A stretch of 64,000 nucleotides of DNA from Pseudisothecium myosuroides (GCA_951799445.1 OX637288.1:25957288-26021287), one strand, 5' to 3'; shown: positions 12,251-25,378, numbered from the stretch's first letter. Numbers and translations: made by a program. The notes: generated by a model from the sequence alone, not told the origin.

Positions 12251-12644
12251 CAAAAGTAGGAATTGTGGTTTAAGTAGAATTTCAGACCTCATTTAGGCAT
12301 TGTAGAATTACTTTTTTCAAAAAACTTTGAACTAAGTTATTGTAGAAAATGAATCTAAATTTCATCTCCAAAAATCCGTTTGAGATTTGAAGCCTTAAAT
12401 TAAAAGTTATGGACAAATTTGAGAGAGGGGTTAGAAGGGACATTTTTTTTGACAATTTCAAACACCCATTTTGAAATTTGTCCATAACTTTTGATTGGAG
12501 GTTTGAAACATCAAACGGTTTTTTGGAAATGAAATTTGGCTTGATTTCACAACTTTTTTTAGTTCAAAAATCTTTGAAAAAAGATATTCTACTATGACAA
12601 AATGAGGTTTGAAATTCTACTTTGCACACAATTCCTACATTTTG
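12251..12644. repeat. Foldback (inverted repeat), ~175-bp arms
   Basis: The left end caaaagtaggaattgtg is mirrored by cacaattcctacattttg at the right. Arms match imperfectly through aagttatggacaaattt / aaatttgtccataactt around a ~55-nt centre. Would fold into a long hairpin if transcribed. Confidence 0.8.
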
Positions 12645-12764
12645 ACAATGAGCAGTCAAGCTCTCATCTTCAAATTATCCCATATTCTTTGATAATTCAT
12701 GATGAACAATGGATTTCATTGTAAAAACAACCTCTCTACTATCATTTTTACTAAATGTCAATGA

Positions 12765-13543
12765 AAAACGGTGACTCCTAGTAGTAGTTGGGGCCACCAT
12801 ATAAATTGCTCTCATAAATTGAGAAACTAGAATTGTGAAGTGAAAATTGGGCATATTGTTGTACAAAAGGGATTCTACAATTTCACTTAGAATGGACTAT
12901 ACTTAGACTTATTATTATTTGAATGAAATTTTTATGTAAAAATAATTTTTTTGTGAAAAGTCAAAATGTCTCATTTCTTTTTATAGGAAGAATATACATC
13001 TTGACTAGAATTACATATTATAAGTTCCATGAATTTTAAATTTTTATTGATTGAATTTTATGGATTGAAATCTTATTGATTAAAATTTGACCTCAAAATT
13101 TTTATTTTTTTATTTTTCATTCCATAGATTGCAAAAAAATAAAATAAAAATTCAAAATAACATCAAATAACTATATATATCAAAAACATATTTGCAATTT
13201 ATGGAGTGAAAAATTAAAAAGTCTAATTTTAATCAATAAGATATCAATCAATAAAAATCCAATATTCATGGATCTTGTAGTATGTGATTCTAGTCAAGAT
13301 GCACATTCTTCCTATAAAAAGAAATGAGACATTTTGACTTTCCACAAAAAAGTTATTTTTCCATAAAAATTTCATTCAAATAATAATAAGTCTAAATATA
13401 ATCCGTTCTAAGTGAAATTGTACATAAAGGTAGAATCCCTTTTATACAGCATGTCAAAATTTCTCTTAATATTTCCAATTTCTTAGTTTATTAAAACAAT
13501 TTATATAGTAGCCAATTATTTTTGGGAGTCACCATAAGTCCAT
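12765..13543. repeat. Large foldback, ~360-bp arms
   Basis: Left arm ~12765-13137 and right arm ~13189-13543 are inverted copies, ending ggtgactcc at the left and gggagtcacc at the right. Well-matched blocks include gtcaaaatgtctcattt / aaatgagacattttgac. The ~50-nt centre is AT-rich. No coding frame. A source of long double-stranded RNA if transcribed. Confidence 0.85.
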
Positions 13544-13944
13544 CACCTTGCCATATAGAATATCTTGATTTTAGATGGTCATTGGACTTTATTTTGGACT
13601 TTCCCGCTAATATTGGACATTTTGATTTTTTACAAAATTTTGATCATTTAATTTTTTGCTGAATTTGACATTTTTTTTTATTCATTTTATTTATTTTTTG
13701 GCATACTTTTAAATAATTATTTTTGGCCGGCCCTATCTTACTATTACAATATGTGGGAAAATGAAAATGATATTGAGAGGATTGCTGAATCAACTAAGCA
13801 AATTTTTTTTTTGTTCAAATCAACCAAATCATGTTGATTGATGTTTGGAGGACTGCCAAATCAACAGAGCCCAATTTTTTTTTTGTTGTAATCAACGTAA
13901 GTGCATTAATTTTCTGTTGATTAGGGCCCCCTTTTCTAGTAGTG

Positions 13945-16879
13945 TTTGTATATACAACGACAAATGAAATTGAGTACAAATTTGAAACTTTTTCATTCAA
14001 ACAACCATACCATAAGCATCAATGGATATACTAGGCCCAAAGTGTATATACAAAAGTTGTAGTGTGCAACATAGTGTACAATATACTACACGTTACCATG
14101 GAAGTTTGAAGAAAAAATTAGTTGTGATTTGGAAGAAAAGCAATTTCAAAGTTAGTCATGTCTAAAACTTAGTTTTGTTCAACGAGATTTAGAATTACTT
14201 TATCTTTTGTCAATTTTTTCTTAGAACTCAAAAAAAACTTGTTCTGCCTTGGCATGATGCTATACATCATTTCAGATTGTTGTACACAAAAACTGAAGGA
14301 AAGTGACATTTATAGAATTTAAAATACCAACAATTTGACAAACATGCAAATGATGTTGGTTAACACAATATTTGAATTTTAGGGGGAATTGAGAGCATGG
14401 GATAGCAATAGCCATTATAGAGAGAGTATAGGTTGCAATATAGACCATTGTCACATCTTAATGCCCTTGCATTTGAAATATTTGTTGAATTAGACAATAC
14501 ATTCAATTTATATTTCACAACCCTATAATGTGTTTCTAAATTCAATTTCTTTGTCCGAAGACTAGAATTCATGATGTACATAATCAATCCAACAAATCCC
14601 CAAAAATTAAATTATCATTGTTAATCACGTCAAAAAATTGAAAATTGCCAAAAATTACACTGAAGTTCATCAAAGTAGTATATGCACTCAACATATATTT
14701 CTCATGACAAGGTTTACACTCACATTACTTAGTCTACTCAACATCCTCAAAACAACAATTGAATCTAATTCCAAGGGACAAGATGAGGATGTGACTTTAC
14801 AATCCTAGATGAGGTCATGCTTGCAAAAGACATTGTGAGTTGATTTGAAAAATTGGGGTCTTGAGTCTTTAAAATCTTTGCCTCTGCCCCTTAGAAAAAT
14901 GCCACCATAGCTAGCCTTAGTCTTGACCATATTGACATCAACAATAATATGCAAATATAATACATAATGGTATATAAATAGAACTGACATGGTTTCCTAT
15001 TTATTTATATAGAACTAAACAAAGCCTCCTGCAATGCTATACTTCTAAAACGACAAAAATGTTTCACCAAATTGCAAAATTTCTTCAAATTCAAATTCCA
15101 AGGTTTCATTGAAAAAATGTTCACTTGGGATGCCATGAGGTTTAGCAAGAACAAATGAATGACAAAAATGTGTAGATGCAAACGTGACGGATGAATCATA
15201 ACCCAGTTTGCTTCTAAAATGAAAGATTGAGAAGTTAAATTTTTACCTATTCATCTATACTCTTCTAGAGAATTGGTCATTTTAGTGCACATGAAAGATG
15301 ACAGTCCAGCAATCCAGTGAAAAGAGGCTGTCACCTTGAATTTTCCATTTCCTCCTCCCTCCTCGAAAAGAAAATTTTTGAACCGTTGATTTAAAAATAA
15401 AATAAATCTCCCCCCCCCCCCAAATACCATTGATCTTCAAAACATCCTTGGATACGAATACAAGTAGAAGTACGGGTATAGATATTGTATTGTGTATTGT
15501 GTATAGTACATGAATATGGATGTGGTTATATATACTATATGGGTATGGGTATTGTATGGATACAGATACAATCTCAATACAAGATATGGTTATAATACAA
15601 CGATATGGGATTTATCCCATATCGAATGGCACCCCCATCCTCACCTCAAAATTACAAATGGGGGGAGGGGGGAGTGAGCCAAAAAATTAATATAATTTAA
15701 TTAAAAAAATTCCAGGGGGTTACCGGAGAAATAATTTTAAAAATTGGATTTTGGGTGCATTGTGTCACAATGCACAATGCACCCAAAAGAGGCAGTACCT
15801 GCCTGACTAACAATCTGTACTCTTCTAGAGAATTGGTCATTTTAGTACACATGAAAGATGACAATTACAAAAAAATTGAACATTTGAATTTGATTTTGGA
15901 ATCATACGGTGGTGCAAGAATATAATTAGTGGAATGTCAAGTCATAGCTAGTGTATTTGAATAGATAGTAGATAGTCACATCACTCCCATACACCATCAA
16001 AGCTCAATGTTTTAGAAAAATATTCTACATGGGCCATGTGTAGTATTCTTGTTGTTGGTCAAAATTTTCCAAGTTGATCTCATTTCTAAAAAATTTCATA
16101 ACTTGAATTCTTTGGATTTTAATATTTGAATTTTTGGATACTTCATTTAACCCTTTACATATTAAGAATACATGATTTTAAGCTGCAGACTTTGATTGAT
16201 CATATTGTAGAAAGGATATCTAAATGGAAAACTTTGTTCTATGATTGTTTTGCTTTAGTGAAGAAGATTGCATGCATTAGTTTAAATAAATAATCATTAA
16301 ATAAAATTTCCAAATAAACTCTTTAAAATTGCTTAAAAATTATGAAGCCCAATTTGGGCTTCTTAGTCATTAAAGAATTAACAAAGAATATGGGATTACA
16401 TATTTCCACTTGTATCCACACTCATTTTTGTATTTTTATCCATATACATACACTATTTATATGTATACCATATTTTTACTTGTACTTATATGTATATATT
16501 TTTTGGGGGAGAACTTTTGTTTATATAGGAAGGGGGCTTATGTTTTTATTGAGCATGATTGGCTAGTGATTTTAAAAGGATATTGGAATGTGAACAACTT
16601 TGTATATTGGTGTTATCTAAACCATCCAAGATACAAGGAGAACCAACAATTAAAGATGAGGCAATTCAAATTTCTAAATCTTAAATAGCCAATTTATCAT
16701 ATGAAAACGTTAAACAAATGACTAATCTATATTGTCTTAAAAAATATAAAAATTCAATTAAAACTATAAGAAATAACCAAAATACATCACTAGAAAACAA
16801 CATAATTACAGAGAACTTGAATTTTGGACTAATTTGGTTCAAATATCTTCTCAAGCACAAGGTCCATCATTAGATATTA
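13945..16879. other. Non-coding region with small repeats
   Basis: Holds a 46-bp direct repeat (tactcttctagagaattgg... at ~15256 and ~15819), a poly-C run near 15408-15421, a gtattgtgtat-type simple repeat at 15470-15620, and a hairpin at 15749-15788 whose arms read ttttgggtgcattgtg and its complement. No gene recognised. Confidence 0.55.
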
Positions 16880-17225
16880 AGTGTCCATAAAGTATGTATA
16901 TCCATAATCAAAATGCAAGAAGTACATTTGGACCAAAGGCTGTGACAAAAATCTAGATATCAAATACACAAGATATACGTACACAATCAAAACATGAGAG
17001 CCTACTCTTGGTTTGCGGCACACCAAGAGATTGTATTTTTAAAATTTGTAACTTATGCATATAGTGTCTATATGATCCATGCTAAAGTGCGTTGGAATCT
17101 TCTCATAGTTGCCAATAAGACCTAGTTAAACTAATTTAAGTTTAAGAATAATAATTCTACTTAGTCATAATTAGTGACGATCATAGGTGTACATACGCTA
17201 TTGTGTGTTGTACTATTATGACACT
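16880..17225 (+). repeat. Dispersed repeat family, copy 1
   Basis: Shares ordered blocks with 19745-20080 (aagtgcgttggaat / aagtacattggaatt, ataggtgtacata / ataggtgtgcata) and, for the first part, with 25630-26015. Highly diverged, non-coding. Confidence 0.6.
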
Positions 17226-17390
17226 AATTTGGTAGCACTAAAATGAAGCCTTGTCGTGCGTAGCAATCCTTCTTGTAATTTCATTTTGACCTCTTATAAT
17301 GACCCCCTTTGTCTTGAGTAGGTGTTATGCTGTGGCATTAATATAGTAAGGAGGTGTTGTAATGTGCAAATTGTTCACAATCCACTACAT

Positions 17391-17520
17391 GGGCAATTTC
17401 ATAAAAATGGCGGTATTCCAAGTGCCACTTTGAAGGTGTACCATTATCACCATCTAGGACAGGTATAGATTTAGAATAGCTATTCTAAACTATTTTCCTA
17501 CCATTTCAATGAAACTGCCC
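17391..17520. mobile_element. MITE-like element with GGGCAATTTCAT tips
   Basis: The left end GGGCAATTTCATAAAAATGG is inverted at the right end as CCATTTCAATGAAACTGCCC. The inner block ccatctaggac...atatagatttagaatag is shared with a second copy at 39729-39910. Both sides are flanked by AT, too short to establish a target duplication. Confidence 0.65.
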
Positions 17521-18029
17521 ATCTATCCTCTCAAAAATACTAGTCAACCATGCTCAACAAAACAGTAGCCATCCCAACTAAACAAACAAAATATCCTTTC
17601 AAAAATATATGTTTAAGAATATAAATACAATATAGAGAGAGACATGTGTGCATGTATGTGAATGCAAATACAAATATATATGGTAAATATAGCTATGTAT
17701 ACATATACAATTGCGGATACAAGTGCAATGTTACAAACCCATATTGTTTATCAAAATGAGAATTCTAGAAATTCATATTTTGAAACACCAAAAATTCAAG
17801 ACATGAGCAATATATACAATAATAAATAAAATGAATCAAAAACAATATTACACTATAATAGCCTTAAAATCAACTTGATTATCATATAATTGAAAAATAG
17901 TACTTATTGCATATATATATAAAATATAATACTTGCAAACAAATTGAAGATGGTCATAATCCTATATATATATAACTATTTCAAAGGTGTTAATTTAAGG
18001 AATGGATAAGCGAGCCTTTGGAATGGCAC

Positions 18030-20935
18030 TCAAAAGGTGAGGCGGTGAGCTAACATATGCTTAAGCCCTTCACCTTCTGACATATCTAAATCCTTAGATT
18101 GCAAACCATTAGGAAGAGACCAATTAAAGGAATGCATAAAAGTTGCAACCATAATGTGAACCAATGTTGAAGCTATCATGATGCCTGGACATTGTCTCCA
18201 TCCAGCTCCAAACGGTAGCAATTCAAAAAAAATTCCTTCAACCTTCATATGAGCATGGGGCATTCCATCCAAAAATCTTTTAGGCTTGAAAGTCATAGGA
18301 TCCTCCCACGTCTTTGGATCTTGAGCAATTGTTGCAACGTTTATAAGAACTGGTGTTTTTCCTGGTATGTCACACCCCAAAACCTTGCAAGGTTTTTCAC
18401 TCACATGAGGAAATAACATGGGACCTACTGGGTGAAGATGAAAGTTTTCTTTGATGATGGCTTGTAAATTACTTGAGGTTAGGAACATCCGCATCTTCTA
18501 TCCTTTGAGACTTGCCTACAACAATGTCAAGCTCTACTTGCACCTTCTTCATCAAAATGGGATTGGGAATGCATTTGGCAACTGCCCATTCTATTGTATT
18601 GGTAGTAGTATTTATACCTCCTTTAAAAGCATCCTATTTTTCAAAAGAGAAAAAAATACTAAAGGTATGTTATTTAAATGTATTCACAAGATGAACTTGA
18701 AGACTTGAGATCAACAATATAATTTAAAAACTTTGACAAGAGGATATAAATTTTGATGTGAGATTTTCATCATGTAATTCTCTACCAAATAGGTCTATCA
18801 TCAATTTCAAAATGAAAATACCTTCAAGTGGCTCCCTCTTAACTATCTTTCACTTCTTAACTTCAAAAACTCAAAGTCTTTGACTTAAAGAAAAATAAAA
18901 TATACAAGTTCTTAATAGCTTGTACTTAATGAAATGGAATAGCACCTTTACCTACAATGTACTAGTACCACTGTCATTGGTGATGTCAAATTGCAATGCC
19001 TTGTCCTCCATTTGGTCTAAAAGAACATCTGCCATGTCTTTGACAAAAATGGAACCACGCTTCCGTTGCACAACATGCTCAGATATGATTGAGGACATGA
19101 AATCATCCATTCTCTTTCTCAACTCCCGCATTTGTCTTTCGAGCCCAAAGATGTCCATCCACTCGAACAAAGTCCCCCGGATTTAGAATCATTCCGTATT
19201 TGGATATGTCCATCAAAATCTTTCTAAAATTGCTCATTTGCTTGAGTTCTTATTCATCATGTATCTTATCAGAAGCCACTGCTATGAAACACCTTTTGAG
19301 AATCATACGCAATATGATGTTAGTTATTGCCACTTCAATATGACTCCTCACAAGCACCATTGTGATACCATCTTGAGGAATCGCACACATGACATGAGCA
19401 ATTTCTTCCATTTGTACATTTGTTGCTAATTGAAGTTGTTTGTTGGTGTTGAGTTGTATATGTAGTATCTTCTTCAAGTGCAACCTCATAGGTGAGTCTG
19501 ACGTTGTGGCTATATTTTATATCAAATATGGTCACAATTGTTAAAGAAAAATGAATTTCAAACTACCAAAAGTGAATTGAATTTTAAAAGACTAAAATGA
19601 AATGATTTTCAATTCAAGTTCAAAAAAGAAGGATTTTCAAATGCCTAGAGCTCTAAAAACTAGAAGTACTTAGCTTAGAATAGAATTGTTAGTCAAACAA
19701 TTGAAATGGCATTGAGGTATGTACATATATTATGAGCACTGATATAAATGTGACACCTGCATTTGGATCAAGAAGCGTAAAAGAAAACTAGATATTGATT
19801 GCTCAAGATGTAAACTATGAAAACATAAAAGTTTGTGAAAGCCTATTTTTCATTTCTTGGTAGACTTTTAGACATTATCTTGAGATTCATAATTTGTTCA
19901 TACATTGTCATGATATGATGCATGTTAAAGTACATTGGAATTCTCTTATAGTTGCGAATGAGATCTAATGAAAGCAGTTCCTGTTTAGAAATATGAACTA
20001 TGCTCAATTGTCATTAGTGTTGATTATAGGTGTGCATACCTTAATTTTTTTGAACTCTACCATTCTACTATAATTAACTATCGTGAGCATTCTAGAGGCT
20101 CAAAACTTGGAGACAAAATTAAAAAATCCAAAATATCATCTCTATAACCTCAATCAAACTTACTATGTACAAATGGCAATCACTCATTCAATTAGAAGAG
20201 GTATGTAATTTTCCAAAACTTTGGGTCGGAGTAGCAATATTTACTATTTTGTCCAATTAACCTATTTACTAAAGTTATATCCAACAACATGAAAATGGAG
20301 CCTCGTTATGGAAATAACAACCCTCAAGACCCTCCCCACTACCATGGCTTGCATGTTACTTCTCATAATGAGGTTGTACTTTCACATTACATTCAACATC
20401 CTCACACACAACCCAAGTTTGAATCTTTTTTCCCAAGGCCGGGGAGGAAGAAGAGGCACACCTCCAGGAAGAACAACATTTGAAAAAGAAGTTGCAATCC
20501 AGTTGGCGAAATTAGAGCCTTGAGCAACGCTTCTTTTTTACTGTAGAAACTGTGTTCCTAGCAACATGCCATTGCATTAAATTGGAGGGATGCCAATTCA
20601 TTTGTTACTTTCTGTCAGAATTGGTGAAATTTCGCCCAAAACAAAAGCGTTGGCTTGAGTATTGAGAATCTCCTCCGCTTCTGGAGAGGAGGTCACCACC
20701 ACAACTAGCCTTGGTCCCAACCATATGGACATGAGCAGCCCATAAGTCTCGACCAGTTTGGCAAAATCCCGTTGAGGGAATTTGCTCAACAGGTGCAAGG
20801 AACCAATGATAGGGAGCCCCCTGGGCCTGGAGGCAAATTCTTGTATTTGCTGCTTGTGAGCAGCTTGGCAAGCAGAAGAATGCCAAGCACCACAGACTGC
20901 ACTCACAACCTGCACAGCACCAGCGCCACATTCAT
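18030..20935 (-). pseudogene. Plant A-type cytochrome P450 (CYP71-clan-like) pseudogene
   Basis: P450s of this type are ER-anchored haem monooxygenases. Visible pieces, N to C: anchor start at ATG 20935-20933 with a hydrophobic stretch (SVVLGILLLAKLL), LPPGP then RGLPIIGSLHLL; a middle region (19250-19489); a GDF...WMDIFGLERQM segment with KDMADVLLDQMEDK; then, after a probable intron (donor-like GTAAAG at 18951, acceptor AG at 18635-18634), the I-helix region GGINTTTNTIEWA, K-helix KENFHLHP, FKPKRF, and the haem loop FGAGWRQCPG with its cysteine. Lesions: in-frame TGA 20903-20905, a 1-nt deletion near 20820, stop TAA 19250-19252, a frameshift near 19165, TAG at the exon end 18952-18954, a 1-nt insertion near 18478. 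The K-helix ExxR arginine is His and the I-helix acid is Asn. The piece between 19490 and 20597 is poorly preserved. Clearly a dead gene. Confidence 0.9.
19745..20080 (+). repeat. Dispersed repeat family, copy 2 (within the P450 remnant)
   Basis: Aligned with 16880-17225 in the same orientation. It lies in the poorly preserved middle of the P450 pseudogene, so it is probably an insertion that helped destroy exon 1. Confidence 0.55.
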
Positions 20936-21229
20936 GTACGTCACAGCACACAGCACACAGTAAGTCATTTGAGCAAACATTTTCATTGAGACTCCACTGA
21001 TAAGTTATGCCCACATTCATATGGCTGCGAGTAGTGTAGTTTGAGCAAATTTGAGATTGAACTGATGCCATCTGTGGAGCATAGTGACTACTTTGAGAAA
21101 ACATTTTGAGACTAAATTGGCATCTATAGTAAACTTGCCAATCACCACACAGGCAAAATTCAAACCCTTCTCCACATAAATATAGAGACTTGCATGTTTT
21201 GAAATTTGACATGATTATTAAATGTCATG

Positions 21230-22195
21230 TTAACCCCTAAAGGCCCAAGGCCTTTTTTCTGCCAAAACCCCATCAAAACTGCCATTTCTATAGCAAGGAG
21301 TAAAAAAAAATGAAAAATGTTTTTTTTTTTTTTTTTTTTTCACATCTAACCGTAGGATCTTACACCTAACTAGTATGAGAATGTGTGGAATAAATTTCAA
21401 AATTTTTGACCGCTCAGATTGCAAGATATCTGCGTTTAAAGTGGAAAAAACAAGTATTTCAGCACATTGCGGCCGCGGGACTAGATTTAAACATTTTTGA
21501 CTTTAAACATTTTTCACTTAAAATTTTTGCACTACAGAGTTTTGTGCTTCAAATCTTTGTAGTGGAGAATTGAATTGAGAGTCTATGGGAAAAAAAATAT
21601 TCAAAAAAACTTAATTATCATTCCTAAAAAATTTATTAAGTAGAAGTAGGTACAAGATAGAAGGAAAATCTAAAACATTAATATATTTTAGATGGAATTA
21701 AAATACACTAATCCCAATGGTGAGATTGTTCTAGCAAGTAAACTAAACCATGAGAATTTTTATTTTTTTTAAATTGCAAAAATAGCATTTAGAAATGAAT
21801 CCTACAAGTTATTTTTTTCAAGAAGATGCTCTAACTGCCTGAAAAACAAGAATGTCCATAACTTTTTCATAACAAATCCAAATGAAATGAATCAAAGCTT
21901 TCCAGATAGACAAAAATACAATCTACAAGAAAAAAAATATTAAAAAAAAAAATCAAAATTTTGCCAAATTTTTCTTGCTGCCCGGACTGCCCAATTACAA
22001 AAAAAAGTAACATATTTGGCCATAACTTTTGACTCCTATTTCCAAATGTCCTGAAATTTAGTGCATATGAAAGACATTCCTCGCGCCCACCTTCTATTAA
22101 GATTTCAGCTAAAAATATGGAAATCTCTAGTCGCACGGACCTGCCCAAAATTTCTATACGGCCAAAAAAACGAATGCCGGTCCTTTAGGAGTTAA
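21230..22195 (+). mobile_element. TTAA element, copy B (966 bp)
   Basis: TTAACCCCTAAAGGCCC at the left, CCTTTAGGAGTTAA at the right. This subtype has ggcccaaggcc after the tip and ccgtaggatcttacac about 119 bp in. Poly-T at 21320-21340. Closely related to copy C (23051-23981) over the left three quarters. Confidence 0.85.
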
Positions 22196-22761
22196 GATTT
22201 ACCTTCAAAAACAAAATGTAAGAAGATTTCTTCCTACAAATTTTATTGCAATTTGAAGGTGATGAAGCTCAAATCTAGTTAAAAATTCCTTGTTACCAAT
22301 CACCGCATAGTGTGCAGTCATTGGGCGGTGATACAAAATTTTGTTCCCATCACAATTGAATTGGTAGTTAAATTGTGCGATTAGTGTTTGATCACTGGGA
22401 GGTGTTATTGTGTGGTGTTTGGATGTGTGCGGTAAATGGCCGGTTTGCTCTACCCATTCCTGTCTACAGTTGCGCATAGTATCTAGTGTGAGAACAACTA
22501 AACTGTTGTTGATCTTCAAAAGGGAGAGCCTGCATCAGATTGCTTGGAAAGCAGAGAAGAGAAGCTTACTCTCCAAGCTCCAGAAGGCATCATCATTGTC
22601 ACCATGGCCGCAAAGATTGATAGTGAGGCTTTGCACAAATTGAATGCAAAGTGAACAAGTGATGTTCCAGAAGTGCACAGAATTCACAGACAGAGGACTT
22701 CAGTCTAGTGCAAGTGGCTCCAAGTCCACATTGGTGCTCAAACATTAGGCAAGACAATATG
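22196..22761. other. No gene recognised
   Basis: Contains a moderately GC-rich stretch (22390-22740) with short open frames, including one reading EEKLTLQAPEGIIIVTMAAK. It looks like old coding or captured DNA, but no family was recognised. Confidence 0.3.
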
Positions 22762-24421
22762 CTAACCCCTTAGCGCCGGGGGAGCCATTTCGTGACTTTT
22801 GGATGACTTCAGAAGGTGAGCAGAAGGCCTCAACAATGTTTTTTTCATCCGTTTTGCTTTTAATGAACTTTCATGCTAAGTCACAAAGAGTATCCAATTG
22901 AGTTCGTAGTCTAACTAATGTTTGTTTTCATGTAGTTGAGAAGAAATTATGAAAAACGGATAGCAAAATTTGCCATTTTAGTGTATTTTGAGAAATTGAG
23001 TAAATCTGAAATTTCTCCTTGAAAATGACATTTTTTGAATTTAAGCCCAACTAACCCCTAAAGGCCCAAGGCCTTTTTTCTGCCAAAAAACACTCAAAAC
23101 TGCCATTTCTATAGCAAAAAGTACAAAAAAATTCAAATTGTTTTTTTTTTACATCTAACCGTATGATCTTACACCTAATTGGTATGAGAATGTGTGGAAA
23201 AAATTTCAGAATTTTTGACCGCACAAATTGCAAGATATCTGCGTTTAAAGTGGAAAAAACAAGTTTTTCAGCACATTGCGGGACCACATTTTTTGACTTT
23301 AAACATTTTTAGCTTAAAATTTTTGCACTACAGCATTTTGAGCTTTAAATCTTTATAGTGGAGAATTGAGTTGAGAGTCTAGGAAAAAAAAAAAATTCAA
23401 AAAAACTTAATTATCATTCTTAAAAAAATTGTTAAGTAGAAGTAGATACTAGATAGAAGGAAAATCTAAAATATTCATATATTTTAGATGGAATTAAAAT
23501 GCACTAATCCCAATGGTGAGATTGTTCTAGCAAGTAAACTAAACCATTCCAAAAAAAAAAAATTGAAAAATTACAAAAATTGCATTCCGAAATGAATCCT
23601 ACAAGTTATTTTTTTCAAGAAGATGCTCTAACTACCCGAAAAACAAGAATGTCCATAACTTCCTCATAATAAATCCAAATGAAATGAATCAAAGCTTTCC
23701 AGATAGACAAAAATATAATCTATGAGAAAAAAAAAAATTTCAAAAAAATTTCAAAATTTTGCAAATTTTTTTTGCTGCCCCCCGTCCCCACGCATTCCAA
23801 GAAATGGCATAACTTCTCGCTCAAAGGTCTAATTTCAAATTTTTTTTTTCTGCCACGTACCTCTTTCAATTCTTCATGTTCACAAAAAGTTTCAAAAAAA
23901 TCAGGAGAAAATTTCAGCAAAAAGGTACATGCCCGAAAACGCATTTGTCCCCCAAAGGGACAATGGGCTTTTAGGGGCTAATGAAATGGAGTTCCTCTAC
24001 TCTAGTTTCTACTCGAATTGGAATTTTGAAAAAATTCATAAAATTGAATATTTTATTGAAGTTTGAACTTTGTTTGCATTTTTAATGTCCATTGCATTCT
24101 AATTTTAGAAGTACATGGAAATTAGTTTCTAGCTTGTTGTTCCTCACTAAAATGTTCACACATTGTGAAATTTTCAGATTTTTTGAGGTAATTCTCTATT
24201 TGGTATGATTTTTTCTTTAGTTTTTCTTCAAATTTTTTTATAAAAATCAATTTTCGTCAAAAAAATCTAATTTTTTTTGAAGTACAGAAGACATGTAGCT
24301 TCATCTCTGAAAAATAAAATAAAAAAAATTTCATACACATTCAGTTACAAAATGGCAGCAAACTGAGTGTGGACAATGCCGCGTGAAACCCGTGGTTATA
24401 GGCCCGGCGTTTCAGGGTTAA
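22762..24421. mobile_element. TTAA-type element S, interrupted by copy C
   Basis: The left tip CTAACCCCTTAGCGCCGGG and right tip CCCGGCGTTTCAGGGTTAA are inverted relatives, different from the common CTAAAG tip beyond the first bases. With the inserted copy C removed the element is about 730 bp. Body sequences do not resemble the common family. Flanks are CTAA left and TTAA right. Confidence 0.6.
23051..23981 (+). mobile_element. TTAA-family element, copy C, flanked by CTAA (931 bp)
   Basis: CTAACCCCTAAAGGCCC at the left and GGCTTTTAGGGGCTAA at the right. Both flanks read CTAA rather than TTAA, a matching 4-bp direct repeat that fits duplication of a variant target. It is nested in element S. 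The right part (23760-23960) differs from copy B. Confidence 0.8.
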
Positions 24422-24620
24422 GTTAATGGCACCGCATTTTGGCTCCCAGCATGCAGGGAGGGTAAACAAACTCTTGTAAAATATTGATAATTCAAGTGGA
24501 CAAGAAAATCGTGTCAGATTCCACAACCTGTTTTTATTTTATTTTTATGAAGCGCATGGACCGATTCCATTGCAAAAGGAAACAACCTGATCTTTTGGCA
24601 AGAAGCTAAACCCGTCTCAC

Positions 24621-25010
24621 AAAGTGGGCCATGCAGAGTGGCCTGGTTGAAAGCTTCCAACCTCTGTGAACTCTATCCAGACAAGGCCGGGAGGTTCCTC
24701 AAGAGGTTTGACAGTGTTTGGTTACAAACCAGTTTCTTCGGCAACAGATCACACAGGAAGATACAGTGGAATCTGACTCTCCCTACGATGGGTAGTTTTG
24801 CCTGACTGGGCTGCTCTCTTCTGGCTGTCTTGGTTCTCGGTCGACTTGTTGTGGTCTGGCGTCGTTGAGCTACCCAAAAAAAATATATAGAAAATGCTTA
24901 AATATTTCCGCCGGGGACTTTGTCCCTTGGTTCGATGTACTGTTTCCCTTATCAATGGAAATCGTCCATTTGTTTCAAAAAAAAAAAAAAAAAGTGGGCC
25001 ATGCAGGGTG
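24621..25010 (+). mobile_element. 5'-truncated LINE with poly-A and 20-bp target duplications
   Basis: AAAGTGGGCCATGCAG followed by AGTG (24621-24640) is repeated after a poly-A run at 24991-25010 with one mismatch: the target-site duplication. The insert starts at 24641 directly inside an open frame of 54 codons ending TGA 24803-24805, containing RFDSVWLQTSFFGN, which I take as the C-terminal end of a LINE ORF2. The 3' untranslated tail (aatggaaatcgtccat before the poly-A) matches the one at 56326-56447, so both come from one LINE family. Confidence 0.8.
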
Positions 25011-25378
25011 AATTTTGTGTTCAGCAGGGTAAATTGAATTTTGTGCTGTTTTAATTCTATGTGAATTCTTCGTCACTCCTAACTAATTCAGGACCTCTGA
25101 TTGCAAATATGAATTCAAAATTTGCAAATTTTATTGTGTGTGGCAAATAAAAAATTCTTGTGTTTTTCCCCAGGGTAATCACCCCTGGCTGCTTGTCTCA
25201 CTTTGTGGAGAGGGGTTAGCATTCTGCGATCTCTTGAAATTGGTTTTTGAGTCATACTTGTTGCAGGAATGTGGCCCATACAAAGTGGACAATATTGTTA
25301 CTATGGATGGGCCTGTTCATTTGGATTGATGAGTGTGCATTTGTACTAAGTTATGTGGCAATGAGCAACCAAAAATAG

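Larger units (their letters stand above)
11666..13944. mobile_element. Non-autonomous CACTA transposon (2,279 bp)
   Basis: The left end reads CACTACTAGAGAATT and the right end TTTTCTAGTAGTG, the classic CACTA terminal signature. Each side is flanked by TTT, matching the 3-bp target duplication of the superfamily. Subterminal regions carry repeated atcaac/gttgat motifs on both strands, as expected of transposase-binding repeats. No transposase frame is present. The interior is largely two foldbacks (12251-12644 and 12765-13543), which look like later or captured units. Confidence 0.75.

Noticed and set aside
20772..20963. Plus-strand frame over the P450 N-terminus
   Set aside because: It is antisense to the recognisable P450 proline-rich hinge on the minus strand.
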